From positions 1,038,220-1,102,219 of the forward strand of contig NZ_CP007128.1 in the NCBI RefSeq assembly GCF_000522985.1: 64,000 nt of DNA. Direction: 5' to 3'. Below, one piece after another: positions 35,044 to 43,436 of this stretch. The notes below the pieces were generated by a model. It did no database searches, was not told where the DNA came from, and saw nothing but the letters and a program-made list of their open reading frames with translations. The position numbers were made by a program, and so were the translations under genes. Every line of letters starts with the position of its first letter. Position 1 is the stretch's first letter. The stretch comes from Gemmatirosa kalamazoonensis (GTDB lineage Bacteria; Gemmatimonadota; Gemmatimonadetes; Gemmatimonadales; Gemmatimonadaceae).

Positions 35044-36816
35044 TCAATCTCGGTCGCGCACCGCGATTGTCCACCGCGCGGCCCACGCGCGCAGCGCATC
35101 GACGCCGAGGAGGCCGGGAACGGCGGGCGCGGACATGTCGGGTCCAGGTGCGGCCGCGCGATTGCGGAGCACGCCGACGACGTCCATGCCGCGCGCGCGC
35201 ACGGCGTCGATCAGCCGCGCGGATTCGGCGCGCACCACCGGCTCGTCGAGCGTCACGACGAGCACACCGGCGCGTGCGGCATCGCCGAGCATCGCGCCGA
35301 GGGCACGCGTGCGGCGGGCGAAGCGGAGCAGCTCCTCGCCCGCCTCGGCCAGCCCGCCGACCTCGCGGTACTTCAGGATCAGGCGCATGAGCTGGTGCGT
35401 CCACCCGAGCGCGAGCGCGGGCATCTCCAGCAGGCGGAGCAGGTGTCCGGTGGGCGCTGGGTCGACGATCACCTGCGCCCAGCGACCCTCCTCCAGCGTG
35501 GCGCCGAGCTCCGCGAGCGCGTACAGCTCGTCGACGCCGGGCGGGGCGAGCGCGAGCAGCTCGCGCACGATCGCGCGGTCGTGTGCCGCATCCACACCGT
35601 GCGAGACGAGCCCCCCGAACACCTCGTCGATGCGCTCCTGATACGACGCGACGAGCCGCGCGAACGCCGCACCGGCGTCCATCTGCCGCGCCGCGAGCCC
35701 CGGCACGCCGGGCACCGGCGTCTCCGCGTCGGGGACGTCGATGCCTAACGCGTCGCCGACCGACGGCGCGGGGTCGGTGGAGACGAGCAGCGTGGGACGG
35801 TCGGGCGCCGCGGTGGCGACGGCGAGCGCGCACGCGACGGTCGTCTTGCCGACGCCGCCCTTGCCGGCGACGACGGTGAGCGGGCGGACGAGCGCTTCCA
35901 GTTGAACCGCAGAGGACGCAGAGGACGCAGAGGAGAACCCTTCGAGTGGTTTCCTCTGCGTCCTCCGCGTCCTCTGCGGTTCATGCTCGTGCATCGCCTC
36001 CGCCCACGCCCGCAGCCCGTCGACGCCGCGCGGCGGATCGAGCCGCGGCACGACGAACGCGTTAGGCACGTCGGGCTCGCCCTCGGCCGCGTTCACGACG
36101 ATGGCGGCGACGGCGATCTCGCGCTCGCCCAACGCGCGCACGAGCCGCGCGGTCTCGGCGGCGACGACGGGCTCGTCGCGCGTGACGACGACGGCAGCGG
36201 TGCGGGCGGGGTCGCGGAGGGCGTCGCGGAGGGCGGTGGCGCGCGCGCGCATGTCGCGCAGGAACGCGTCGGCGGCGTCGGCGCGGTAGCGGTGGACGAG
36301 CGCGCGCACCATGAAGCGGTGCTTCTCCTGCATCGCCTCGAGCAGCGCGAGTAGCGCGTCGAACGTGCGCGGCAGCTCCAGGAGCCGCAGCGTGTGCCCG
36401 GTGGGCGCCGTGTCGACGACGAGGCGCTCGTACCGGCTCCAGCGCGCGTCGTGCAGCAGCTCGCCGAGGTGGAGCACGGCGAAGATCTCGTCGGCGCCGG
36501 GGAACGTGGCGTCGACGAGCGGCTCGATGTCGTCGCGGTCGAGGTAGGTGCCGCGGTCGATGATGGTGACGAGCACCGCGCGCCACCGCGCGAGGAACGC
36601 CGCGCGGTGCGCCGCCGCGTCGAGCTGCAGCGCGTCGAGGCCGTCGGCCACGCGCGCCGGCTCCGCGGAGAGCGGGCCGGCGCCGAGCACGTCGCCCAGC
36701 GTTCCGGCGGGGTCGGTGGAGAGGAGCAGCGTCGGAGCCCGCGTCGCCGCGCGCAGGCCCAACGCCGCCGCGCACGTCGTCTTGCCGACGCCTCCCTTGC
36801 CGACGACGAACGTCAG
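35044..36816 (-). CDS. tandem (duplicated) ArsA/Get3-type ATPase in the gas-vesicle cluster
   Basis: Two ArsA-like halves lie in one frame. The first P-loop (VVGKGGVGKTT) lies upstream of every ATG, GTG or TTG; the first is a TTG at 36762, inside the domain. I therefore place the start at a CTG (36816), directly before TFVVGKGG; this is uncertain. Both halves have the switch motif LLSTDPA and DTAPTGHTLRLL or DPAPTGHLLRLL; the second P-loop is VVAGKGGVGKTT. The junction residues (QRTRRTQRK...SSASSASSAVQ) come from a hairpin element. ArsA relatives are dimeric ATPases moving metal or hydrophobic tail segments. A chaperone role for hydrophobic Gvp subunits is my inference; no GvpN is present. 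Confidence 0.8.
   Translation of the reverse strand: MTFVVGKGGVGKTTCAAALGLRAATRAPTLLLSTDPAGTLGDVLGAGPLSAEPARVADGLDALQLDAAAHRAAFLARWRAVLVTIIDRGTYLDRDDIEPLVDATFPGADEIFAVLHLGELLHDARWSRYERLVVDTAPTGHTLRLLELPRTFDALLALLEAMQEKHRFMVRALVHRYRADAADAFLRDMRARATALRDALRDPARTAAVVVTRDEPVVAAETARLVRALGEREIAVAAIVVNAAEGEPDVPNAFVVPRLDPPRGVDGLRAWAEAMHEHEPQRTRRTQRKPLEGFSSASSASSAVQLEALVRPLTVVAGKGGVGKTTVACALAVATAAPDRPTLLVSTDPAPSVGDALGIDVPDAETPVPGVPGLAARQMDAGAAFARLVASYQERIDEVFGGLVSHGVDAAHDRAIVRELLALAPPGVDELYALAELGATLEEGRWAQVIVDPAPTGHLLRLLEMPALALGWTHQLMRLILKYREVGGLAEAGEELLRFARRTRALGAMLGDAARAGVLVVTLDEPVVRAESARLIDAVRARGMDVVGVLRNRAAAPGPDMSAPAVPGLLGVDALRAWAARWTIAVRDRD
35903..35983. repeat. hairpin element forming the linker between two ATPase halves
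   Basis: TGAACCGCAGAGGACGCAGA on the left pairs with the inverted copy on the right (TTTCCTCTGCGTCCTC to GCGGTTCA) around a TTCGAG loop; units are GGACGCAGA. It is the same family as 22111 and 25263. It sits exactly at the boundary of the two ArsA domains and is translated as their linker. Confidence 0.9.
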
Positions 36817-36847
36817 CCGCGGGAGTCGCGCGAGGAGCGTGTCGGCG

Positions 36848-37150
36848 CTACTCGTCGTCGGTCTCGCGCGCGACGCGCACCGGCCCGCCCGCCGTCGGCT
36901 GGCCGAGTCGCTCCTTCCAGGCGCGGACCTCGCGCAGGCGCTGCATCAGCACGGCCTCGCGCGCGACGTACTCGTCGTCGTCGATGTCGCCCAGCTCGAG
37001 CTGCATCTGCAGCTCCATGAGGTCCTGCTTGATCGGCGTGTCGTCGGTGAGCTCCTGCTCCGCGACGGCGAGCACCTTGTTCAACGACCACCGGATGCCG
37101 GCGACCGGCCCCGTGATCGGGAAGAACAGGATGTTGGAGAGCAGACCCAC
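36848..37150 (-). CDS. gvpG: gas vesicle protein GvpG
   Basis: The protein has 100 residues. GLLSNILFFPITGPVAGIRW followed by ELTDDTPIKQDLMELQMQLE and LGDIDDDEYVAREAVLMQRL is diagnostic for GvpG, a small accessory protein with a hydrophobic start and a helical body. A GTG start is used. It lies between gvpF and the ArsA-like gene. Confidence 0.93.
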   Translation of the reverse strand: MGLLSNILFFPITGPVAGIRWSLNKVLAVAEQELTDDTPIKQDLMELQMQLELGDIDDDEYVAREAVLMQRLREVRAWKERLGQPTAGGPVRVARETDDE

Positions 37151-37160
37151 GGCGACGCCC

Positions 37161-37949
37161 TCAGCCCGCCTTCTCGAGCTTGAGCTTGATGTTCACGAAG
37201 TTGTACGGCGGCCACGGGCCCGAGTACTTGAACGTGAGGATGTCCTCGTACTGGCGGCTCGCCTCCTTCACCTTCTCGTCGAACGGCGCCTCCTGCGCGC
37301 GCTCGACGAGGAACGCCGCGTTCATGATCATGCGGTCGCCGATGACCTTGTTGCTGCGGCTCGCCACGGCGACGGTCTTCAGCTGCTCGTGGATGTCGGC
37401 GACGTAGCGCTGGCTCATCTCCTCGAGCGCGCTCTCGATCAGCCGGCCGAGCTGCATGCGCGCGAAGTACGTGGAGCTCGCGGAGTGGCGGCTGATCTCG
37501 TCCTTCAGGCGGCGGATCTCGTCGTTCTCGCGCTCCAGGTTCGCGACGACCTTCTCGCGGTCCCACAGCACCTTCAGCCCGAACTCGATCTTGTCCTGCA
37601 TCTTGTCGAGCACGTCGCTGAACGCCTGGTAGGTGGAGCGCAGCAGCTCGGTGACGTCCTCCTCGGAGCGGAACACGGTGCCGAACGACATCGGGATCAG
37701 CGTGTGCTCCTTCATCACCGTCTCGTTCACGAACTCGTGGGCGAGCACGTTCTCGCGCGTCGGGTCGTAGATGACGATGGGCGTGTCGCTCACGACGGCG
37801 GCGAGGTCCGCGTGCCGGATGGTGTAGACCCGTTGCCCACCGCCGATGCCGATGCCGCCGAACTCCCGCGTGCGGTCGATGCGGATGACGCAGTACACGT
37901 ACTTGCCGACTTCGGGCGCGTCGGCGGTCGCGGGGATCGGATTGCTCAT
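37161..37949 (-). CDS. gvpF: gas vesicle protein GvpF/GvpL, first gene of the cluster
   Basis: The protein has 262 residues. GKYVYCVIRIDRT, MPMSFGTVF-like (LIPMSFGTVFRSEED), a coiled coil (REKVVANLERENDEIRRLKD) and FKYSGPWPPYNFVNIKL define the family. The ATG at 37949 follows GGAG six bases upstream. As the first gene of the leftward cluster, its promoter should lie in 37950-38160, a stretch with a perfect-type hairpin but no obvious -35/-10 pair. Confidence 0.92.
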   Translation of the reverse strand: MSNPIPATADAPEVGKYVYCVIRIDRTREFGGIGIGGGQRVYTIRHADLAAVVSDTPIVIYDPTRENVLAHEFVNETVMKEHTLIPMSFGTVFRSEEDVTELLRSTYQAFSDVLDKMQDKIEFGLKVLWDREKVVANLERENDEIRRLKDEISRHSASSTYFARMQLGRLIESALEEMSQRYVADIHEQLKTVAVASRSNKVIGDRMIMNAAFLVERAQEAPFDEKVKEASRQYEDILTFKYSGPWPPYNFVNIKLKLEKAG

Positions 37950-38054
37950 CGGGGCTCCACGGGGGCGACGAACCGTCGGGGACTTCAATAGTGCGCAGGG
38001 GCCAGGTGGCAGGGAAGGTGGCGGCGTCGCGCGCGCGGGACGTGCCGAGGACTG

Positions 38055-38095
38055 CATGGGGATCCCGGGATCGCGTCGATCCTGGGATCCCCATG
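38055..38095. repeat. near-perfect palindrome of GGGATCC units
   Basis: CATGGGGATCCCGGGATCG pairs with CGATCCTGGGATCCCCATG with one mismatch and a three-base loop. It shares the GATCCTGGGATCC core with the inner hairpin at 40491-40534, on the other side of the TonB receptor gene. It lies between the gvp cluster and the riboswitch. Confidence 0.75.
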
Positions 38096-38160
38096 GGGAT
38101 CTCGCCTCGCCCCGTCCCCGCCACTACCCCTGCACCCGCCTCTCTCCTACCATTGAGGTA

Positions 38161-38254
38161 ACTCGACCGGGGTGCCCACGCGGATGGTCCGCGCGGGCTG
38201 AGAGAGTCCCGTAGAACCTGATCCGGTTCGTACCGGCGTAGGGAGTCGCGAGTC
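38161..38254 (+). promoter_or_regulatory. TPP (thiamine pyrophosphate) riboswitch
   Basis: ACCGGGGTGCCC, then GGCTGAGAGAGTCCCG, GAACCTGATCCGG and TACCGGCGTAGGGAGT occur in order. These are the conserved THI-box blocks that bind the pyrimidine and pyrophosphate ends of TPP. The closing helix P1 pairs ACTCG at 38161 with CGAGT at 38250-38254. It lies about 40 bases before the TonB receptor start, so it should reduce expression when thiamine pyrophosphate is plentiful, probably by hiding the ribosome site. Confidence 0.95.
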
Positions 38255-38291
38255 GTCGGCGCCGTTCGCACATGGCACCGTCGTCGACAGG

Positions 38292-40415
38292 ATGGGCCCC
38301 GGTCGATGGTCCTCCGCCTGGCGGTTCATCGTGTCCGTTCGTCACCTCGTCGCGGCCGCCCTGTCGGCACTCGCCGCGCTCCCGATCGGCGCCGCCGCCC
38401 AGCCGGCGCGCTCCGCACCAGACACCACCGCGCCCGACAGCACGCGCCGAGTGCAGGCGCTCGAGGCGCTCACCGTCACCGCGGCCCGCGCCCGCGCCGA
38501 CGCTCCCGTCGCCCAGACGACGCTCGACCGCGCGCGCCTGCAGCGCGACTACGCCGGCCAGGACGTGCCGCTCGTGCTGCGCCAGGCGCCGTCGGTCACG
38601 GCGTACTCGGAGAGCGGCTCGCTGCTGAACTACTCGTACTTCCGGCTGCGCGGCATCGACCAGTCGCGCATCAACATCACGCTCGACGGCGTGCCGCTGA
38701 ACGAGCCGGAAGACCAGATGATCTACTTCTCGGACTTCCCGGATCTCACGAGCTCCCTCGAGAGCGTGCAGATCCAGCGCGGCGTCGGCACGAGCACCTA
38801 CGGGCAATCGGCGTTCGGCGGCGCGGTCAACTTCGCCTCGCCGTCGCTCGCCGGCTCGGCGCCTAACGCGAATCTGCAGCTCGGCGGCGGGTCGTTCGGC
38901 ACGGCGCGGGCGACGCTCGACGGACGCACGGGACGGCTGCCTAACGGCATGGCGCTCTACGGACGGCTCTCGGGGATGCGCTCCGACGGCTACCGCGCCG
39001 GCGCGACGTCGGCCGCGAACGGCGCGTTCGTGAGCGGCGGCTGGTTCGGCGCCCGCGACGTCGTGAAGCTCACCGCCTCCACGGGGCTCGAGCGCAACGG
39101 ACAGGCGTATTCGGCGGTCCCCGACTCCGTGCTGCGCGTCGACCCGCGCTTCAACCCGCTCGCCGGCGTGGGCGACCACTACCGCGAGAGCTTCGCGACG
39201 CTGAACTACACGCACTCGCTCTCGCCGACGGCGTCCGCGGGGCTCACCGGCTACGGCTTCCTCACGAGCGGCTGGTACGACTATCCGGCCGGCGGCACCG
39301 CGGCGCCGCTCCGCTACCGCTCGGCGTCGCGCTGGGGCGGCCTCGTCGCGGCGCTGCACGCGAGCCCGACGAGCGCGCTCACGCTCGACGGCGGCGCGCA
39401 TGCGTCGCTGTACTCCAAGGATCACCGGTTCGGCGCGCGACCCGACCTCGAGTACCCGGCGTACGACAACACGGGGCACAAGACGGAGGCGAGCGCGTTC
39501 GCGAAGGCGAGCCTCGCGTTAGGCACCGCGGTCACGCTGTTCGGCGACGTGCAGGCACGCACGGCGGAGTTCCGCTACACGCCGACGGCGGGGTACGGGC
39601 TGTCCGAGTCGAGCGCACGATGGAGCTTCGTGAACCCGCGCGCGGGGCTCACGGTGCGCGCGGCGCCGGCGGTCACGCTGTTCGCGTCGTGGGGCACGAC
39701 GGGACGCGAGCCGACGCGCGGCGACCTGTTCGCCGGCGCCGACGACGTCACGCCGGACGACGCGCCGGCGCTGCTGCCGCTCACGCGCGTGCGTCCCGAG
39801 CACGTGAACGATCTCGAGCTCGGGCTCACCGTGGCGCGCGGCCCGGTGTCGCTCACCGCGAACGCGTACGACATGCGCTTCCGCGACGAGATCGCGCGCA
39901 CCGGCGCGACCACGCCGCTGGGCTACGACCTGCGCGCGAACGTCGGCCGCAGCTACCGTCGCGGCGTGGAGCTCGACGCGTCGTGGGCGGTGACGCCGGC
40001 GCTCGACGTCGGCGCGACGGCCGCGGTGAGCCGCAACCGGATCGCGTCGTACACGGACGAGGCGACGGCCGCGACGTACCGCGACGTGGAGCCGATCCTC
40101 ACGCCGTCGTTCGTCGGCGGGCATCGCGTCACGTGGCGCGTGGGCCCGCAGCTCGCCCTCACCGCCGACGGCCGCTACCAGGGGCGCTCGTTCCTCGCCC
40201 CGACCGGCGACGCGCGGCTCACGGCGCCGCCGTTCTACGTGCTCGACGGCGGCGCGAGCCTCGCGCTCCGCGGCGGGCGGACGCTGCTCGTGCAGGGCCG
40301 CAACCTGCTCGACCGGCGCGCGTATCCGTCGGGCGACGTGAGCGGGAGCGGCGTGCCGCGGTACTTCATTCTCTCGCCGCGGAGCGTGGACGTGACGGTG
40401 CGCGTGCCGCTCTGA
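38292..40415 (+). CDS. TonB-dependent outer-membrane receptor under TPP control
   Basis: The protein has 707 residues. A signal peptide ends at GAAAQPA; an alternative GTG start at 38331 would give a tighter leader. The plug domain carries LRQAPSVTAY, YFRLRGIDQSRINITLDGVP and RGVGTSTYGQSAFGGAVNF. The 22-strand barrel ends in RSVDVTVRVPL, an aromatic-poor but typical C-terminal strand. The TPP riboswitch upstream indicates import of thiamine or a thiamine precursor across the outer membrane. The inner-membrane transporter is not in the window. Confidence 0.9.
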   Translation: MGPGRWSSAWRFIVSVRHLVAAALSALAALPIGAAAQPARSAPDTTAPDSTRRVQALEALTVTAARARADAPVAQTTLDRARLQRDYAGQDVPLVLRQAPSVTAYSESGSLLNYSYFRLRGIDQSRINITLDGVPLNEPEDQMIYFSDFPDLTSSLESVQIQRGVGTSTYGQSAFGGAVNFASPSLAGSAPNANLQLGGGSFGTARATLDGRTGRLPNGMALYGRLSGMRSDGYRAGATSAANGAFVSGGWFGARDVVKLTASTGLERNGQAYSAVPDSVLRVDPRFNPLAGVGDHYRESFATLNYTHSLSPTASAGLTGYGFLTSGWYDYPAGGTAAPLRYRSASRWGGLVAALHASPTSALTLDGGAHASLYSKDHRFGARPDLEYPAYDNTGHKTEASAFAKASLALGTAVTLFGDVQARTAEFRYTPTAGYGLSESSARWSFVNPRAGLTVRAAPAVTLFASWGTTGREPTRGDLFAGADDVTPDDAPALLPLTRVRPEHVNDLELGLTVARGPVSLTANAYDMRFRDEIARTGATTPLGYDLRANVGRSYRRGVELDASWAVTPALDVGATAAVSRNRIASYTDEATAATYRDVEPILTPSFVGGHRVTWRVGPQLALTADGRYQGRSFLAPTGDARLTAPPFYVLDGGASLALRGGRTLLVQGRNLLDRRAYPSGDVSGSGVPRYFILSPRSVDVTVRVPL

Positions 40416-40430
40416 GCGGCGGCCGTACGT

Positions 40431-40631
40431 CGCACGCGGAGCCGCGGAGAACACCAGCGGAGGACTGCCTCTTCGAACGGCAAAAGATCCGGGGATGAAA
40501 GGATCCTGAGGGATCCTGGGATCCTTTCATCCCCAGGTCTTTGCTGTCGATGTTCTCTGCGGCCCTCCGCGTCCTCGGCGGTTCATTCACACAGCCACGG
40601 CAGCGCTCCGCGTTCTCCGCCTCCGCGTGCG
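40431..40631. repeat. nested hairpin elements after the TonB receptor gene
   Basis: The outer arms are CGCACGCGGAGCCGCGGAGA (from 40431) and GTTCTCCGCCTCCGCGTGCG (to 40631). A middle layer has GAAC/GTTCTCTGCGGCC units. At the centre, 40491-40534, GGGGATGAAAGGATCC pairs perfectly with GGATCCTTTCATCCCC. The centre is of a different repeat type from the outside, as expected if one element entered another. It could terminate the receptor transcript. Confidence 0.8.
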
Positions 40632-40665
40632 ATAGATTGTCCGACCACTTTCCACGCGCCGACGC

Positions 40666-42162
40666 ATGCCTTCGGAGCGAGTCCTCGCCGACGACCCACG
40701 CTACGCCGCGACCGTCGAGAAGCGCTTCAACAAGCGCTTCCGCGCGCGCCCCGACTACGTGCGCCTCGTGTCGTCGACGGACGAGGTGGTCGCGGCGGTG
40801 GAGGAGGCCGTGCGCGAGGAGCGTCGCCTCGTGCCGACGAGCGGCGGACACTGCCTCGAGGGGTTCGTCGCCGACCCGGACGTGCGCGTGATCGTCGACG
40901 TGTCGCCGATGAAGCGCGTGTACCACGACGCGGCGAGGCGCGCGATCGCCGTGGAAGCGGGCGCCACGGTCGGCGAGACGTTCCGCGCGCTGCACGAGAC
41001 GTGGGGCACGGTCGTCCCGCTCGGCGAGCACCCGGCGATCGGCGTCGGCGGGCACGTGCTCGGCGGCGCGTTCGGGTTCCTCTGCCGGCAGCTCGGCCTC
41101 GCCGCCGACTACCTGCACGCGGTGGAGGTCGTGGTGGTGGACGCGGACGGCCGTGCGCGCGCGGTGGTGGCGACGCGCGATGGGGACGACGCGCACCGCG
41201 ACCTGTGGTGGGCGCATACGGGCGGCGGCGGCGGCAACTTCGGGGTCGTGACGCGCTACTGGTTCCGCACGCCCGATGCGATCGGCGACGACCCCGCCGC
41301 GCTGCTCCCGCGCGCTCCGGCGTCGGTCACGACGTTCCAGGCGGAGTGGAGCTGGCGCGACGTCGCCCGGGCGGCGTTCGCACGGCTGCTGCGGAACCAC
41401 GGCGAGTGGTGCGAGCGCCACGCCGGCGCCGACTCGCCGAACGCGACGCTGTGGGCGCTGCTCGAGATCCATCGCGCGCAGTTCGGGAAGATCCTCGTGC
41501 GCGGCGTGAGCACCGACGACGATGCCGAGCGGCAGATCGACGCGCACCTCGCGGCGTTAGGCACGGGGCTTCCCGTTCCGTCGAACCGGCGCGTCGAGCG
41601 GATGCCGTGGCTCGCGTTCGCGCTCGACCCGCTCCCCGAGCTGTTCGCCTCGCCGCCGGGCGGCGTGAGCGTGAAGGTGAAGGACGCGCTGCTGAAGCGG
41701 CGGCTCGGCGACCGGCAGATCGACGTCGCGTACGAGTGGCTGACGCGCGACGACCACGACGTGCCGGGCGGGATGCTCGGCCTCGCGACGTACGGCGGCC
41801 GCGTGAACGTCGCCGCCGCCGACGCGACCGCCGCCCCGCAGCGCGCGGCGATCGTGGATCTCGCGTGCAGCACCGGCTGGCTCGACCCGCGCGACGAGGC
41901 GCGCAACCTGGCGTGGGCGCGTGGGATCTACGGCGCGCTGTTCGACGACACCGGCGGCGTGCCGGTGCCCGGCGACGCGTACGACGGGGCGCTCATCAAC
42001 CACCCCGACGTGGACCTCGCCGACCCCGCGTACAACACGTCGGGCGTGCCGTGGCATGCGCTGTACTACCAGGGCAACTACCCGCGGCTGCAGCGCGTGA
42101 AGGCGCGGTGGGATCCGCGCGACGTGTTCCGGCATGCGCTGTCGGTGCGGCCGGGCGGGTGA
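40666..42162 (+). CDS. FAD-linked oxidase of the berberine-bridge (BBE) type
   Basis: The protein has 498 residues. The FAD domain shows LVPTSGGHCLEGF, in which the His is the usual covalent flavin attachment, and GVGGHVLGGAFGFLCRQLGL. The BBE C-terminal motif is YNTSGVPWHALYYQGNYPRL. There is no signal peptide, so it is cytoplasmic. The substrate may be a sugar, alcohol or secondary metabolite. It lies between repeats and a BtuF-like gene that starts two bases after its stop. Confidence 0.85.
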   Translation: MPSERVLADDPRYAATVEKRFNKRFRARPDYVRLVSSTDEVVAAVEEAVREERRLVPTSGGHCLEGFVADPDVRVIVDVSPMKRVYHDAARRAIAVEAGATVGETFRALHETWGTVVPLGEHPAIGVGGHVLGGAFGFLCRQLGLAADYLHAVEVVVVDADGRARAVVATRDGDDAHRDLWWAHTGGGGGNFGVVTRYWFRTPDAIGDDPAALLPRAPASVTTFQAEWSWRDVARAAFARLLRNHGEWCERHAGADSPNATLWALLEIHRAQFGKILVRGVSTDDDAERQIDAHLAALGTGLPVPSNRRVERMPWLAFALDPLPELFASPPGGVSVKVKDALLKRRLGDRQIDVAYEWLTRDDHDVPGGMLGLATYGGRVNVAAADATAAPQRAAIVDLACSTGWLDPRDEARNLAWARGIYGALFDDTGGVPVPGDAYDGALINHPDVDLADPAYNTSGVPWHALYYQGNYPRLQRVKARWDPRDVFRHALSVRPGG

Positions 42163-42163
42163 C

Positions 42164-43027
42164 GTGGCGACCGACTTCCCGCGCCGCATCGTCTGCCTCT
42201 CCGACGAGACGACCGAGATCCTCTACGCGTTAGGCGCCGAGGACCGCATCGTCGGCGTCTCGAAGCTGACCGTGCGGCCCGCGGCGGCACGCAGGAAGCC
42301 GCGCGTCGCGGCGTTCAGCACGACGGACGCGGATGCGGTGCTCGCGCTCGCGCCGGACCTGGTGCTCGCGTTCTCCGACGTGCAGGCCGAGATCACGCGC
42401 GAGCTCGTGCTGCGCGGCGCGACGGTGCTGGCCTTCAACCAGCGCACGGTGGCCGAGGTCCTCGACGTCGTGCGGGCGTTGGGCCGGCTGGTCGGGAAGG
42501 CGCGCGAGGGGGATGCGCTCGCCGCCGCGCTCGCGGCCGGGCTCGAGGCGATCCGCGAGTCGGCGCGTCGCTTCCCGCGGCGGCCGCGCGTGTTCTTCGA
42601 GGAGTGGCACGACCCGCTGATCAGCGGCATCGCGTGGGTGGAGGAGCTCGTCGAGATCGCGGGCGGCGACGTGGTGTTCCCCGAGCTGCGCGGGTGCGGC
42701 AAGTCGCGCGACCGCGTCGTCGACGCTGCGGAGGTTCGCGCGCGCGACCCCGAGGTCATCGTCGCGTCGTGGTGCGGCAAGGCGGTGCGGAAGCGCGCGA
42801 TCGCGGCGCGCCCCGGGTGGGACGCCATCTCGGCGGTGCGCGACGGACACGTGTACGAGATCCGGTCGTCGCTCATCCTGCAGCCCGGCCCCGCGGCGCT
42901 CACCGAGGGGGTGCGGCAGCTCCACGCGATCCTGGCGCACGTCGTCGGCGCCGAGGTGCCCGCGGCGCTGCGGCCGCGCGAGCCCACGGATGCAACCCTT
43001 CTTGCGCCGTCCGTGTCCGACGTGTAG
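42164..43027 (+). CDS. BtuF-like cobalamin/metal-chelate binding protein without signal peptide
   Basis: The protein has 287 residues from a GTG one base after the oxidase stop. IVCLSDETTEILYALGAEDR is the N-terminal lobe start of the BtuF/FhuD class III binding-protein fold. ALAPDLVLAFSDVQ and VFFEEWHDPLISGIAWVEEL are further family marks. No signal peptide or lipobox is present and no ABC transporter genes follow, so this is probably a cytoplasmic member of the family rather than an import receptor. Its partner and ligand are unknown. Confidence 0.75.
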   Translation: MATDFPRRIVCLSDETTEILYALGAEDRIVGVSKLTVRPAAARRKPRVAAFSTTDADAVLALAPDLVLAFSDVQAEITRELVLRGATVLAFNQRTVAEVLDVVRALGRLVGKAREGDALAAALAAGLEAIRESARRFPRRPRVFFEEWHDPLISGIAWVEELVEIAGGDVVFPELRGCGKSRDRVVDAAEVRARDPEVIVASWCGKAVRKRAIAARPGWDAISAVRDGHVYEIRSSLILQPGPAALTEGVRQLHAILAHVVGAEVPAALRPREPTDATLLAPSVSDV

Positions 43028-43060
43028 AAGTTCTACCCATCATAGGTAGAATCTCTACAC
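43022..43060 (+). promoter_or_regulatory. dyad operator/promoter of the first PadR-ADOP module
   Basis: GTGTAGAAGTTCTACC (43022-43037) is inverted as GGTAGAATCTCTACAC (43045-43060), 14 of 16 positions matching around a seven-base spacer. It overlaps the last codons of the BtuF-like gene and ends 15 bases before the PadR start. The size and position fit PadR autoregulation; TAGAAT could serve as a -10 box. Confidence 0.65.
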
Positions 43061-43074
43061 ATCGGAGCCGACCC

Positions 43075-43413
43075 GTGGCGAAAGAGCCCGACCGCGCCGA
43101 GCTGCTCAAGGGCACGCTCGACATGCTGATCCTGCAGACGCTCACGCTGCAGCCGATGCACGGCTACGCGATCGCGCAGCACATCGAGCGGCTGTCGCAG
43201 GACGTGCTGTCGGTGGAGCAGGGATCGCTGTACCCCGCGCTCGACCGACTGCAGAAGCAGGGATGGGTGACGTCGAAGTGGGGCGAGTCGCCGACCGGGC
43301 GGCAGGCGCGCTACTACACGCTCACCGCGGCCGGCCGGCGCCAGCTCGGCGCGCAGCTCGCCTCGTTCGACCGGGTGTCGCTCGCCATCTCGCGCGTGCT
43401 CGGCCGCGCCTAA
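43075..43413 (+). CDS. PadR-family transcriptional regulator
   Basis: The protein has 112 residues. LLKGTLDMLILQTLTLQPMH and GYAIAQHIERLS, then EQGSLYPALDRLQKQGWV and ARYYTLTAAGRRQL is the PadR winged helix with a short C-terminal helix. The GTG start has GGAG nine bases upstream. It lies directly before an ADOP permease and is expected to repress it through the dyad at 43022. The stop TAA lies in a GCCTAAC heptamer. Confidence 0.92.
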   Translation: MAKEPDRAELLKGTLDMLILQTLTLQPMHGYAIAQHIERLSQDVLSVEQGSLYPALDRLQKQGWVTSKWGESPTGRQARYYTLTAAGRRQLGAQLASFDRVSLAISRVLGRA

Positions 43414-43436
43414 CGCGTCTCACGAAGGGAGCGCAC

